From contig CAJXWQ010000012.1 in the NCBI GenBank assembly GCA_913062605.1, positions 1-60,364 on the forward strand: a stretch of 60,364 bases of DNA. Reading direction: 5' to 3'. Shown here in pieces: positions 20,973-30,155 of this stretch. The notes below the pieces were generated by a model that worked only from the letters and a program-made list of their open reading frames with translations, was not told where the DNA came from and made no database searches. A program made the translations under genes and the position numbers. Source of the stretch: an uncultured Cellvibrionales bacterium (GTDB lineage Bacteria > Pseudomonadota > Gammaproteobacteria > Pseudomonadales > Porticoccaceae). Each line of letters opens with the position of its first letter. Positions within the stretch are counted from its first letter, which is position 1.

Positions 20973-21105
20973 TAGCAAAAGGGGCTAGTACCACCCGCTT
21001 GATATCGCTACCTTGATATAACTATAAGTGCCCCTATATACAGGTGAGGGAACAATTATTGATAGCTGGCCCTGCAAAACCATGATTTTACGCCTGCTTT
21101 AAGCC

Positions 21106-21111
21106 TATAAT
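21106..21111 (+). promoter_or_regulatory. Candidate -10 box for secDF
   Basis: A perfect TATAAT followed by a GC-rich stretch lies 41 bp before secD. No good -35 hexamer is seen at 16-18 bp, so the call is tentative. Confidence 0.4.
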
Positions 21112-21152
21112 GCCCCGCTTTATTGTCCGGGATTCAACATAAGAACAGTCAA

Positions 21153-23009
21153 ATGAATCATTACCCTCTCTGGAAGTACCTGCTTATTCTCCTTGTCGTC
21201 ATCCTTGGGGTGATTTACGCCTTGCCAAACCTATATGCCCCAGACCCTGCGATACAGGTCTCCGGTCAAAGCAGTAGTGCGAATATCGATGATCAGGTGA
21301 TGGCAAAAATGACTGGCGCCCTAGAGGGTGCTGGTATCGAATACTTTGGTGGTGAGGCCAGTGGTGAGAGTGGACTTATTCGCCTGACCAGCCGTGAACA
21401 GCAATTGCCAGCCAAGCGATTGATCCAGCAAGCTCTCGGCAGTGATTATATTGTGGCGCTCAACTTGGCTCCCACGACCCCGGATTGGTTAGCGGGGCTA
21501 GGCGCCTCGCCCATGAAATTAGGGCTGGATCTCAGTGGCGGCGTTCATTTCCTACTTGAGGTTAAGACTGACGAAGCTATTAGTACACGTATGGAGTCGA
21601 TGGCACGTGAAGTGCGTAGCGCCATGCGGAAAGAAAAACTGCGTTACAGCTCAGTCAAGTTAATTGATAAGAGAGCCATTGTCAGTGCCTTTAAAACAGT
21701 AGAAGAGCGGGGTCAGGCAATTGGTATTCTCCGCCAAAATTTCCGTGATCTGAGTCGTCAGTTGAGTGAAGAAGACGGTCTCTTTGTGATTCATTCGTCA
21801 ATGACTGAATCATCAGTGAGAGACATTGAGAACTATGCCATTAAGCAGAACCTGACTACCCTGCGTAACCGGGTGAATGAGTTAGGTGTCTCTGAGCCAA
21901 TTGTACAGCGGCAGGGTCGTAACCGGGTCGTAGTAGAGTTACCTGGGGTTCAGGATACTGCTGAAGCCAAGCGCATTATCGGTAAGACGGCCAACCTTGA
22001 GTTTCGCCTCGAGGCCGAGTCCGGCAAAACCATCAACCGTGAAAAGTTTGAGTTTAAGGATCCTTCAGGTCGTATGCCGGATGCCTGGTTGGAAAAATCG
22101 GTGGTGATAACCGGTGACCATGTTTCTAATGCAGGAACCGGCTTTGATGAAAGTGGATTGCCGCAGGTTGATATCACGCTGGATAGTGAGGGTGGTGCTC
22201 GAATGCACCGGGCTTCGCGTAAAAATATAGGGCGCCGTTTGGGTGTGCTATTTATTGAGTACAAAACCCACACCGAATATAGCATCGATGAAAACGGTGA
22301 GTCGGTAGCGACACACAAACGTTATGTGGAAAAGAAAATTATTAGCCTAGCCTCTATTCGTAGCGCGCTTGGTGTTTCCTTCCGTATTACCGGGCTAGAT
22401 AGCCCCAGAGAAGCCTCTGAGCTTGCATTGCTGCTTCGGTCTGGCGCATTGGCTGCACCGATGTATTTTGTGGAAGAGCGGACTATTGGGCCATCCTTAG
22501 GCGCTGAGAATATTTCATTGGGTATCAAGTCGGTCACTATCGGCATGGCTTTGGTGCTGGCTTTCATGTTTGTTTACTACCGAGTTTTTGGCATATTCGC
22601 CAACACGGCACTGGCGGTTAACCTGATTGTTCTGGTGGCGGTTATGTCAATGCTCGGTGCCACCCTCACACTACCGGGTATTGCAGGTATCGTGTTGACC
22701 GTAGGGATGGCGGTGGATGCCAACGTATTGATCTTTTCAAGGATTAAGGAGGAACTGGCCAATGGCCTGCCTCCACAGTCAGCCATTAATGCCGGGTATG
22801 ATCGAGCCTTTACATCAATTATCGATGCCAACCTCACAACACTAATTGTGGCGGTCATTCTCTATGCTATTGGGTCTGGTCCCGTACAGGGCTTTGCGGT
22901 GACTCTCTCTATCGGTATTTTGACCTCTATGTTTACGGCCATTGTGGGTACTCGTTCGTTGGTGAATCTGGTCTATGGTGGCCGAACTATCAAGAAAGTG
23001 TGGATTTAG
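21153..23009 (+). CDS. secD: Protein translocase subunit SecD
   Basis: SecD with SecF uses the proton gradient to pull proteins through SecYEG. The 618-residue product has one N-terminal helix (PLWKYLLILLVVILGVIYALPNLY region), a large periplasmic domain with MKLGLDLSGGVHFLLEV, and five C-terminal helices with GIAGIVLTVGMAVDANVLIF. The start is ATG 21153 because MNHYPLWKY matches E. coli; a TTG at 21123 would add ten residues without support. The usual yajC gene is absent between tgt and secD; only 180 bp lie there. Confidence 0.95.
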   Translation: MNHYPLWKYLLILLVVILGVIYALPNLYAPDPAIQVSGQSSSANIDDQVMAKMTGALEGAGIEYFGGEASGESGLIRLTSREQQLPAKRLIQQALGSDYIVALNLAPTTPDWLAGLGASPMKLGLDLSGGVHFLLEVKTDEAISTRMESMAREVRSAMRKEKLRYSSVKLIDKRAIVSAFKTVEERGQAIGILRQNFRDLSRQLSEEDGLFVIHSSMTESSVRDIENYAIKQNLTTLRNRVNELGVSEPIVQRQGRNRVVVELPGVQDTAEAKRIIGKTANLEFRLEAESGKTINREKFEFKDPSGRMPDAWLEKSVVITGDHVSNAGTGFDESGLPQVDITLDSEGGARMHRASRKNIGRRLGVLFIEYKTHTEYSIDENGESVATHKRYVEKKIISLASIRSALGVSFRITGLDSPREASELALLLRSGALAAPMYFVEERTIGPSLGAENISLGIKSVTIGMALVLAFMFVYYRVFGIFANTALAVNLIVLVAVMSMLGATLTLPGIAGIVLTVGMAVDANVLIFSRIKEELANGLPPQSAINAGYDRAFTSIIDANLTTLIVAVILYAIGSGPVQGFAVTLSIGILTSMFTAIVGTRSLVNLVYGGRTIKKVWI

Positions 23010-23018
23010 GAGCTGACC

Positions 23019-23936
23019 ATGACAACACCACGTATTATAGATTTTATGGGTCATCGAAAATTGGCAGCGATTGTTTCTGCCCTGTTGATTGTTGGCTCCC
23101 TTTTATCCCTGTCTTTTAAAGGTGTCACCCTGGGTTTGGATTTTACGGGCGGCACCCAGATTGAGGTGGGTTACCAGCAACCAGCAGCTTTGGAATCTAT
23201 TCGTACACAGCTAACAGCAGCCGGGTTTGAAAGCCCTGTCGTGGTTCACTTTGGCTCTGAGCGTGATGTGCTGATTCGATTGCAAGGTAAGCCAGAAGCG
23301 GGGTTGTCCGATGAGGTGCTAAAAGCACTGGGCAATGGTGACAGCGGCATTGAGCTTCGCAGGGTGGATTATGTTGGCCCACAGGTGGGTGACGAGCTAC
23401 GCGAGGATGGCGGCCTTGGTATGCTTGCCGCACTGGCTATTGTTATGCTTTATGTGGCGATCCGTTTTCAGTACAAGTTCTCTTTAGGTGCGGTGGCAGC
23501 TCTAGCCCATGATGTGATTATTACCTTAGGGTTCTTTTCGTTGACCGGTATGGAGTTTGACCTCACCGTGCTTGCTGCGGTATTGGCAGTCGTCGGTTAC
23601 TCCCTCAATGACACCATTGTGGTTTCGGATCGTATTCGTGAGAATTTCCGGTTATTACGAAAGTCCGATGCGCTGTCTGTGATCAATGAATCTCTGACAC
23701 AAACCCTGGGCCGTACACTGATTACATCCTTAACCACCTTGATGGTGTTGTTTGCGCTGTTCTTATTTGGTGGTGAGTTGATTCACAATTTTGCCGTTGC
23801 TTTGATAGTAGGTGTGTTTGTCGGAACATACTCTTCTATCTATGTGGCGGCGAATATACTGCTTAGTTTGGGGATGTCCCGTGAAGATCTGCTACCGCCC
23901 GAGAAGGAAGGTGCTGAATTTGATGGTTTGCCCTGA
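23019..23936 (+). CDS. secF: Protein translocase subunit SecF
   Basis: The 305-residue partner of SecD has the family N-terminus (LGLDFTGGTQIEVGY), six helices and the block VGYSLNDTIVVSDRIREN. It starts 9 bp after secD and ends before a terminator, so secDF is one transcript. Confidence 0.96.
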   Translation: MTTPRIIDFMGHRKLAAIVSALLIVGSLLSLSFKGVTLGLDFTGGTQIEVGYQQPAALESIRTQLTAAGFESPVVVHFGSERDVLIRLQGKPEAGLSDEVLKALGNGDSGIELRRVDYVGPQVGDELREDGGLGMLAALAIVMLYVAIRFQYKFSLGAVAALAHDVIITLGFFSLTGMEFDLTVLAAVLAVVGYSLNDTIVVSDRIRENFRLLRKSDALSVINESLTQTLGRTLITSLTTLMVLFALFLFGGELIHNFAVALIVGVFVGTYSSIYVAANILLSLGMSREDLLPPEKEGAEFDGLP

Positions 23937-23955
23937 TTAAAGGGGATAGTAGAAA

Positions 23956-23981
23956 ACGCTGCTTATTGCGGCGTTTTTTTT
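23956..23981 (+). terminator. Rho-independent terminator after secF
   Basis: ACGCTGC (23956-23962) pairs with GCGGCGT (23968-23974, one G-U) and is followed by a T run. Confidence 0.85.
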
Positions 23982-24001
23982 GGCACTTCTTATAGTTCTC
24001 T

Positions 24002-24108
24002 CAAGTTGCTGAACTAAGTTACTGAACCCAGTTACTGAACATGGTTGGCTTAAGTTACTGAAAATAGTTGGCTCGATTCTTTAGTTCTCACCACTTTAGT
24101 TCTCGCCA
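24002..24108 (+). repeat. Compound array of 10-, 13- and 15-bp tandem duplications
   Basis: Three 13-bp units (CAAGTTGCTGAAC, TAAGTTACTGAAC, CCAGTTACTGAAC; 24002-24040) are followed by ATGGTTGGCT, TAAGTTACTGAAA, ATAGTTGGCT, then two 15-bp units CTTTAGTTCTCACCA and CTTTAGTTCTCGCCA (24079-24108). It fills most of the gap between secF and the transglycosylase gene. Confidence 0.85.
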
Positions 24109-24162
24109 CCTAGTTCAGCAGGGGACATTTGTTGTGTTTTTTAACGCAGCTCAAGTCGACAT

Positions 24163-24747
24163 TTATCGCCAATATTCCCAGGCAACCAAGACCTTTTCCG
24201 GGTACCAAGTCTTTCCATAGCTACCGTTGTAGCGGGCCAGTGCCGGTGTTAGATTCCCTTTTTCCTTGTCTAGATAGTATTTGAGGATAGTGCAGCCATA
24301 GCGCAAATTGGTGTCTACATCGATCAGGTTATCTTCGGGATGCCCTATTTCATTTTTCCAAAATGGCATCACCTGCATTAAGCCTTGGGCCCCGGCGTAA
24401 GATAGCGCGTAGTGGTCAAACCGGCTTTCAATCTGGATGACAGCAAGTACGACTTCAGGGGATAGACCGGCCCGAGTAGCGGCGTGATGAATTTTTCTAA
24501 GCAGGTTTAGCCGTTCTTCGTTGTCAGGTATATATCGTTCAAGCTGACTTGATTTGGAGAACAGCCAAACCTCCGCATCGAATTTATCTTCAAAGCTGTC
24601 AGATTGCTCAATGGCCTGCTTAAGTAGAGATACGAGTGTTTGATCGGCCTCAGGAGAAAACGGCTGATCGGCAATGGCGGTGGTGCTTATTGCCAGGGCG
24701 GCACTGAGCCACCCGGCGATAATCAATTTTCCCACAGTTGTTATCAT
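24163..24747 (-). CDS. Lytic transglycosylase domain protein
   Basis: The 194-residue protein has an N-terminal signal-like helix (residues 5-26, ending TAIAD) and a goose-lysozyme-like SLT domain. The catalytic glutamate is in [10 protein letters not shown] (about residue 109), followed by the family blocks [13 protein letters not shown] and [10 protein letters not shown]. It should cleave peptidoglycan strands in the periplasm. Its ATG overlaps the end of proS by four bases (ATGA), so it is co-translated with proS. Confidence 0.9.
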   Translation of the reverse strand: MITTVGKLIIAGWLSAALAISTTAIADQPFSPEADQTLVSLLKQAIEQSDSFEDKFDAEVWLFSKSSQLERYIPDNEERLNLLRKIHHAATRAGLSPEVVLAVIQIESRFDHYALSYAGAQGLMQVMPFWKNEIGHPEDNLIDVDTNLRYGCTILKYYLDKEKGNLTPALARYNGSYGKTWYPEKVLVAWEYWR

Positions 24748-26522
24748 CCAATAGCCTGTTTTAGGAAGCTGGGTAATTCGGCGAGGTCCACTTTCTGATT
24801 TTCTCCCTCACGGCGGTTGCCGTATTCCACTTGCCCTTCAGCCAGGCCTCTATCACCCACAACAATGCGGTGAGGCAAGCCTATGAGCTCTATATTGGCC
24901 AACATAACACCCAGTCGAGCTTTCGCTTCATCCATAAAGAGTACATCGTATCCAGCTTCTTGTAGCTCTTGATAGAGTGTTTCGCAAGTTTCGCGAACCT
25001 GTTCTGATTTGTGCATATTGATGGGTACCAATGCAACCTGAAACGGCGCCAGTGCATCTGGCCACATAATGCCGTTGTCGTCGTGGTTCTGCTCGATGGC
25101 TGACGCAACCACCCGGCTGACACCAATGCCGTAGCAGCCCATCAGCATGGCTTGTTCGCGACCTTGCTCATTGAGCACCCGTGCATTCATGGCTTCGCTG
25201 TACTTGGTGCCCAGTTGGAAAATATGACCAACCTCGATACCGCGCTTAATTTCCAGTACGCCTTTTCCGTCAGGGCTGGCATCGCCAGGCACTACGTTGC
25301 GGATATCTTCGATGCGTGTCAGTGGGTTGTTGGTTAATGGGCCGTCTTGTTCCCATGAGCAGTCTCGTTCCCAATTGACTCCGGTTAGGTGGAAGCCATC
25401 TTTGTTAGCACCACAGACAAAGTCGGCCAAGTGTGCTGCGCTGCGGTCTACAATCACCGGAATTTCAAGGCCGACAGGACCGAGGGAGCCGACACTACAC
25501 CCCAATGATTGTTTTACTTGTTCTTCACTGGCAAAGGTTAGCGGGGATGCTACGCCATCAAATTTCTCGGCTTTAATATCATTGAGTTCGTGGTCACCAC
25601 GAAGTACCAGTGCAACGAGTGCTGTTTGGTTCTCTTTTGGTTTACCGTCTGACTCGTTTTCTGACTCTCCCAATACGATCAGTGTTTTAGCGACTTGGCT
25701 GCTCTCCAATTTAAGGAATTGGCTGACCTCTTCAATACTGTGCTGGTCAGGTGTAGCTACCTCGCTCATTTGAGCGGCTGCCGCAGGACGTTCACCCTCA
25801 GGCGCCAACGCCTCAGCCATTTCCACATTTGCCGCATAGTCACTTTGTGTGGAGAAAGCGATATCGTCTTCTCCTGAATCTGCCAGTACATGAAATTCGT
25901 GAGAGTGGCTACCGCCGATACTGCCGGTGTCCGCCAGTACGGGTCTAAAGTCCAGGCCCAGCCGGCTGAAAATAGCGGTGTAAGCCTTGAACATCACATC
26001 ATAGGTTTGTTGCAAGCTGTCCTGGGTGATATGAAAGGAATAGGCATCTTTCATCAAAAATTCACGGGCGCGCATAATGCCGAAGCGCGGACGAATTTCA
26101 TCTCTGAATTTGGTTTGGATCTGGTAGAAGTTGGCCGGTAGCTGTTTATAACTGCGAAGCTCATTGCGAACAAGGTCAGTAATCACTTCTTCGTGGGTGG
26201 GGCCAAGGCAAAAAGCACGGCCGTGTCTGTCTTTGATGCGCAGTAGCTCTGGTCCATATTGTTCCCAGCGGCCAGACTCTTCCCAAAGCTCTGAGGGCTG
26301 TGTGACGGGCATTAGGACTTCCTGTGCGCCGGCTCGATCCATTTCTTCACGGACAATCGCTTCTGCTTTGCGTAGCACGCGCAATCCGAGTGGCAACCAG
26401 CTATAGAGTCCCGCGGCCAGCTTGCGGATCATACCGGCCCTCAGCATAAGCTGGTGGCTGATAACTTCAGCATCCGCTGGCGTTTCTTTTTGGGTGGCAA
26501 TAAGGTATTGACTGGCTCGCAT
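24744..26522 (-). CDS. proS: Prolyl-tRNA synthetase
   Basis: The enzyme charges tRNA-Pro. The 592-residue product (E. coli 572) shows class II motifs ([21 protein letters not shown] split around motif 2, and [17 protein letters not shown] motif 3) and the inserted YbaK-like editing domain between them (about residues 220-400), so it is the bacterial-type enzyme that clears mischarged Ala-tRNA-Pro. ATG 26522 is chosen because [19 protein letters not shown] matches the family; the longer frame from 26570 runs through a 14-bp tandem array. Confidence 0.96.
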   Translation of the reverse strand: MRASQYLIATQKETPADAEVISHQLMLRAGMIRKLAAGLYSWLPLGLRVLRKAEAIVREEMDRAGAQEVLMPVTQPSELWEESGRWEQYGPELLRIKDRHGRAFCLGPTHEEVITDLVRNELRSYKQLPANFYQIQTKFRDEIRPRFGIMRAREFLMKDAYSFHITQDSLQQTYDVMFKAYTAIFSRLGLDFRPVLADTGSIGGSHSHEFHVLADSGEDDIAFSTQSDYAANVEMAEALAPEGERPAAAAQMSEVATPDQHSIEEVSQFLKLESSQVAKTLIVLGESENESDGKPKENQTALVALVLRGDHELNDIKAEKFDGVASPLTFASEEQVKQSLGCSVGSLGPVGLEIPVIVDRSAAHLADFVCGANKDGFHLTGVNWERDCSWEQDGPLTNNPLTRIEDIRNVVPGDASPDGKGVLEIKRGIEVGHIFQLGTKYSEAMNARVLNEQGREQAMLMGCYGIGVSRVVASAIEQNHDDNGIMWPDALAPFQVALVPINMHKSEQVRETCETLYQELQEAGYDVLFMDEAKARLGVMLANIELIGLPHRIVVGDRGLAEGQVEYGNRREGENQKVDLAELPSFLKQAIG

Positions 26523-26527
26523 AGTGG

Positions 26528-26569
26528 CTCTCGTATAGTAACTTTCGTAAAGTGACGTTTGTATAGCCA
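26528..26569 (+). repeat. Three 14-bp tandem units upstream of proS
   Basis: CTCTCGTATAGTAA, CTTTCGTAAAGTGA and CGTTTGTATAGCCA lie in tandem in the 5' region of proS, ending six bases before its start codon. Confidence 0.75.
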
Positions 26570-26619
26570 CTTGTTGTTGGCGATTGATGTAAAAGACGTT
26601 ATTTTACGGTGGTGCGTTC

Positions 26620-26703
26620 TTTGGGTACAGGGCTTCGGGTACCGGACTTTTAGTTTAGGGCTTTTTGTTTAGGTCTTTGGGCTTAGGGCTTTTCGTTTAA
26701 GGG
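26620..26703 (+). repeat. Six 14-bp tandem units upstream of the HIT gene
   Basis: Units are TTTGGGTACAGGGC, TTCGGGTACCGGAC, TTTTAGTTTAGGGC, TTTTTGTTTAGGTC, TTTGGGCTTAGGGC and TTTTCGTTTAAGGG. The last one runs into the ribosome site of the HIT gene. Confidence 0.88.
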
Positions 26704-26716
26704 GAGAGGTATTTAA

Positions 26717-27139
26717 ATGTTTGAACTTCACGCCAGGCTAGCAGACGACACCCTGACAGTTGGAGAATTTGAGTTGTGCCAATTGTTGATTCATAAAGAT
26801 GCGAATTACCCCTGGTTCATTCTGGTGCCCAAGCGGCCCAAGGTAACGGAGGTTTACCACCTTTCAGAGCGGGACCGAATGCAGTTGATGAAGGAGTCAT
26901 GCATGTTGGCGGAGGCACTGGTCGATGTGTTTTCACCGGACAAAATTAATATCGCGACGCTGGGAAACATGGTGCCTCAGCTACATATTCACCATGTTGC
27001 ACGTTATACGACAGATGTCGCTTGGCCAAATCCTATCTGGGGAGCGATGTCGGCAAAGGATTATCCACAAACTGAGCTTGAGCATCGGATTGAGTCCGTG
27101 GCCAACGTGTTGGTCGGGGATGACTTTCAAGCCGGTTAG
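26717..27139 (+). CDS. HIT-family nucleotide hydrolase-like protein
   Basis: The 140-residue protein has the histidine triad motif in QLHIHHVARY (about residues 92-101) and the preceding NIATLGN block. HIT proteins hydrolyse or transfer nucleotidyl groups, often on dinucleoside polyphosphates or AMP-lysine-like substrates; the substrate here is not known. The motif reads HIHH rather than HxHxH, a form I associate with this gammaproteobacterial subgroup. AAGGGGAGAG precedes the ATG. It lies divergent from proS and upstream of aspS. Confidence 0.86.
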   Translation: MFELHARLADDTLTVGEFELCQLLIHKDANYPWFILVPKRPKVTEVYHLSERDRMQLMKESCMLAEALVDVFSPDKINIATLGNMVPQLHIHHVARYTTDVAWPNPIWGAMSAKDYPQTELEHRIESVANVLVGDDFQAG

Positions 27140-27151
27140 AAAGCCGGTTAG
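27128..27151 (+). repeat. 12-bp tandem duplication across the HIT gene stop codon
   Basis: CAAGCCGGTTAG (27128-27139, containing the stop codon) is repeated as AAAGCCGGTTAG (27140-27151). Confidence 0.85.
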
Positions 27152-27204
27152 GCTGTAGCTCTGGAAACCCTGTATACATCCTTCTAGCACCCGTTTTCAT
27201 GGGG

Positions 27205-27210
27205 TATAAT
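27205..27210 (+). promoter_or_regulatory. Candidate -10 box for aspS
   Basis: A perfect TATAAT followed by GCGCGG lies 93 bp before aspS. The hexamer 17 bp upstream (TTCTAG) is a poor -35 match. Confidence 0.45.
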
Positions 27211-27302
27211 GCGCGGCTTTTGCTGGTGCACCTGAAATGCGTGTAACAAGCATGCTGGGGGTTCAATTGTCGAACCTCAATTGATCAATACGGGAAGACA
27301 TA

Positions 27303-29120
27303 ATGCGTACAACTTATTGCGGTGTTCTGGGTGCTGAGAACATTGACCAGGAAATTACACTTTGTGGTTGGGTAGACCGTCGTCGTGACCACGGTGGTGT
27401 GATCTTTATTGACCTTCGTGATCGCGAAGGCATCGTTCAGGTGGTTTTTGATCCTGATGGTGGTGAGCACTTTGAACGTGCCGATACTGTGCGCAGTGAA
27501 TATGTGCTTCAGGTAAAGGGTAAGGTTCGCGCCCGTACGCCAGAAACCGTTAATCCTGAGATGCCCACGGGTGAGGTCGAGATCTATGGGCTGGAACTGG
27601 TCATACTGAACACCTCAGATACCCCACCATTCCCTCTGGATGAACACAATAAAGTGGGCGAGGACGTTCGCTTAAAATATCGTTACATGGACTTGCGTCG
27701 CCCGGAAATGCTGAAGAACCTGCGTTTTCGCTCTGAGGTAACGGCAACCATCCGTGACTATCTGGACGACAAAGGCTTTCTGGATATTGAAACGCCTATT
27801 CTGACCCGCGCCACCCCTGAAGGTGCACGGGATTATCTGGTGCCCAGCCGTACCCACGACGGTAAATTTTTTGCCCTGCCACAGTCGCCACAGCTGTTTA
27901 AACAACTGTTAATGGTGTCTGGTATCGACCGTTACTATCAAATTGCCAAGTGTTTCCGTGATGAGGATTTACGTGCCGATCGTCAACCTGAGTTTACCCA
28001 GGTGGATGTTGAACTATCGTTTACCTCTGAAGAAGAGATTATGGCCATTAACGAAGAGATGATTCGTTCTGTATTCCAGAAAGTTTTGGATGTAGACCTC
28101 GGTCATTTCCCTCGTATGCCCTACTACGAAGCCATGGATCGGTTTGGTAGCGATAAGCCCGATCTGAGAATTCCATTAGAGTTGGTTGAAATCAAAGACC
28201 TGATGGCAGCAGTCGACTTTAAAGTGTTCTCTGGCCCAGCCAATGACCCCAAAGGTCGGGTCACAGCATTAAGAGTGCCGGGTGGTAGCAGCATCAGTCG
28301 TAAGAAAATTGATGACTACACCAAGTTTGTCAGTATCTACGGTGCAAGAGGTCTGGCCTATATCAAGGTCAATGATAAAGACGATTTGGAAGAAGGGCTG
28401 CAATCGCCGATTGTGAAGTTCCTTCCCAACGAGGTTCGTGGTGCCATCCTCGAGCGCACCGGTGCTGAAAATGGTGATTTGATTTTCTTCGGTGCCGATA
28501 AAGGCAAAATTGTTTCTGAAGCGCTGGGTGCATTGCGTTGCAAACTGGGTGCAGATCTGGATCTGTATACCTGTGAGTGGGCACCACTTTGGGTCGTTGA
28601 CTTCCCCATGTTTGAAGATACCGGTGACGGTAACTGGACATCACTGCACCATCCGTTCACACGTCCGGCCTGTACCCCGGAAGAGCTGGAAAGTAATCCA
28701 GAAAATGCCCTGTCCCTAGCCTATGACATGGTGCTGAATGGCACTGAATTGGGTGGTGGCTCTATTCGTATCCACAACCCGGATATGCAGAAATCAGTTT
28801 TCCATGTATTGGGCATCAGTGATGAAGAGGCCAATGAAAAATTCGGTTTTCTAGTGGATGCACTGAGCTACGGTTGTCCTCCCCACGGAGGCTTGGCTTT
28901 TGGTTTGGACCGTCTGATTATGTTGATGACAGGCAGTGACTCTATTCGTGATGTTATTGCCTTCCCTAAAACCCAGACAGCAGCCTGTGTATTGACCAAC
29001 GCGCCTGGGGCAGTGGATAAAAAACAATTGCGTGAACTGAATATTAAGTTGCGTGAAAAACCCGCGAGCGAAAAACCAGCAAGCGAGCAAACGTCTACAG
29101 AAAAAGAAAGTAATGCTTAA
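27303..29120 (+). CDS. aspS: Aspartyl-tRNA synthetase
   Basis: The enzyme charges tRNA-Asp. The 605-residue product has the N-terminal OB anticodon domain ([21 protein letters not shown] region), class II motif 2 ([19 protein letters not shown]), the bacterial GAD insertion, and motif 3 ([16 protein letters not shown]). The C-terminus carries an additional charged tail after residue about 585 built from 15-bp tandem repeats ([20 protein letters not shown]); E. coli AspRS has 590 residues. It heads the conserved aspS-yebC-ruvCAB order, here interrupted after yebC. Confidence 0.97.
   Translation: MRTTYCGVLGAENIDQEITLCGWVDRRRDHGGVIFIDLRDREGIVQVVFDPDGGEHFERADTVRSEYVLQVKGKVRARTPETVNPEMPTGEVEIYGLELVILNTSDTPPFPLDEHNKVGEDVRLKYRYMDLRRPEMLKNLRFRSEVTATIRDYLDDKGFLDIETPILTRATPEGARDYLVPSRTHDGKFFALPQSPQLFKQLLMVSGIDRYYQIAKCFRDEDLRADRQPEFTQVDVELSFTSEEEIMAINEEMIRSVFQKVLDVDLGHFPRMPYYEAMDRFGSDKPDLRIPLELVEIKDLMAAVDFKVFSGPANDPKGRVTALRVPGGSSISRKKIDDYTKFVSIYGARGLAYIKVNDKDDLEEGLQSPIVKFLPNEVRGAILERTGAENGDLIFFGADKGKIVSEALGALRCKLGADLDLYTCEWAPLWVVDFPMFEDTGDGNWTSLHHPFTRPACTPEELESNPENALSLAYDMVLNGTELGGGSIRIHNPDMQKSVFHVLGISDEEANEKFGFLVDALSYGCPPHGGLAFGLDRLIMLMTGSDSIRDVIAFPKTQTAACVLTNAPGAVDKKQLRELNIKLREKPASEKPASEQTSTEKESNA
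29055..29114 (+). repeat. 15-bp tandem units in the aspS tail
   Basis: GAAAAACCCGCGAGC, GAAAAACCAGCAAGC, GAGCAAACGTCTACA and GAAAAAGAAAGTAAT follow each other in frame up to two codons before the aspS stop. Confidence 0.85.
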
Positions 29121-29181
29121 AAAAGGTGCCGCTTAAACTGTTTTGCTAAAACAGTCGTTCGGGTAAGTCAGGAGATTATTT

Positions 29182-29928
29182 ATGGCAGGTCACAGTAAAT
29201 GGGCCAACATCAAACACCGCAAGGCGGCTCAAGATGCCAAGCGGGGCAAGGTTTTCACCAAACTCATTCGTGAGCTGGTGGTAGCCGCTAAAGCCGGTGG
29301 CCCCAACCCTGAAGATAATCCTCGTCTGCGTGCAGCAGTGGACAAGGCGCTAGGCGCCAACATGAAACGGGATACCGTTGAAAAAGCCGTCGCTCGTGGT
29401 GCCGGAGCCGGTGACGGTGACAACTACGACGAAATCACCTACGAAGGCTATGGTGTTGGTGGTATTGCTATCCTCGTGGAGTGCATGACAGACAACCGCA
29501 ATAGAACCGTTTCTGATGTGCGCCATGCCTTCGACAAACGCGGAGGTAATCTGGGTACAGATGGCTCTGTTGCCTATTTGTTTACACGTACGGGGCAGAT
29601 CAGTTTTGCACCGGGTGCCGATGAAGAGAAAATCATGGATGCAGCACTAGAAGCGGGTGCTGAAGACGTTGTGACCAATGACGACCAATCCATTGATGTG
29701 ATGACAGCCTGGGAAGATTTTGCCGCAGTGAAAGATGCCATCGTCGCTGCCGGTTTCGAGCCTGATGATGCAGAGATCACCATGCTGGCTTCTATCACAG
29801 TCCCGCTGGATAAAAATGGTGCTGAAAAAGCACTGGCATTAATAGATAGTCTTGAAGACCTGGACGATGTCCAAAATGTGTATACCAATGCCGACATTTC
29901 ACTTGAAGTGATGGAGCAGCTGGATTGA
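29182..29928 (+). CDS. yebC: YebC/PmpR (TACO1) family protein
   Basis: The 248-residue protein matches YebC over its full length: [18 protein letters not shown] at the start, the AVARGAG and [14 protein letters not shown] blocks, and the acidic C-terminal half. Members have been described as transcription factors and, more recently, as ribosome-associated factors that help translate proline runs. The gene lies 61 bp after aspS. In most relatives ruvC follows; here 2.5 kb of extra DNA comes first. Confidence 0.95.
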   Translation: MAGHSKWANIKHRKAAQDAKRGKVFTKLIRELVVAAKAGGPNPEDNPRLRAAVDKALGANMKRDTVEKAVARGAGAGDGDNYDEITYEGYGVGGIAILVECMTDNRNRTVSDVRHAFDKRGGNLGTDGSVAYLFTRTGQISFAPGADEEKIMDAALEAGAEDVVTNDDQSIDVMTAWEDFAAVKDAIVAAGFEPDDAEITMLASITVPLDKNGAEKALALIDSLEDLDDVQNVYTNADISLEVMEQLD

Positions 29929-29984
29929 GTAGAGAGCTCTTAACTCAGACTAATTAATTATTAACCTTATAAATTTTTAACCCA

Positions 29985-30126
29985 GGATTGCCTTTAAAAA
30001 TAGTGATTTTTTTGTGAGTGAAAGGAAGCGCCGCGCGGAAAACTGGAGTGTATAAGTTATACATGAGGATTTGAGCACGGCGATGACGCAGCAATCGCAG
30101 AAAAAGTGCATTTTTAGAGGTAGTCC
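29985..30126. mobile_element. MITE-like 142-bp element with terminal inverted repeats
   Basis: The left end GGATTGCCTTTAAAAAT (29985-30001) and the inverted right end GGACTACCTCTAAAAAT (minus strand from 30126) match at 14 of 17 positions. Inside is a perfect odd palindrome, TGTATAA-G-TTATACA (30049-30063). No coding frame and no clear target duplication are seen. It sits between yebC and the acidic protein gene, ending about 30 bp before that gene's start codon. From memory it resembles short repeated elements in other gammaproteobacteria; that was not checked. Confidence 0.6.
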
Positions 30127-30155
30127 AACAACGAGTAATCAACGGAGAAATAGAG

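Noticed and set aside
24002-24108. Possible CRISPR-like array
   Set aside because: Units are contiguous without spacers, of 10-15 bp, and degenerate; these are tandem duplications.
26987-27005. Broken HIT motif (HIHHVAR)
   Set aside because: The HxHH form seems usual in this subgroup and the surrounding fold is intact, so I do not call it inactive.
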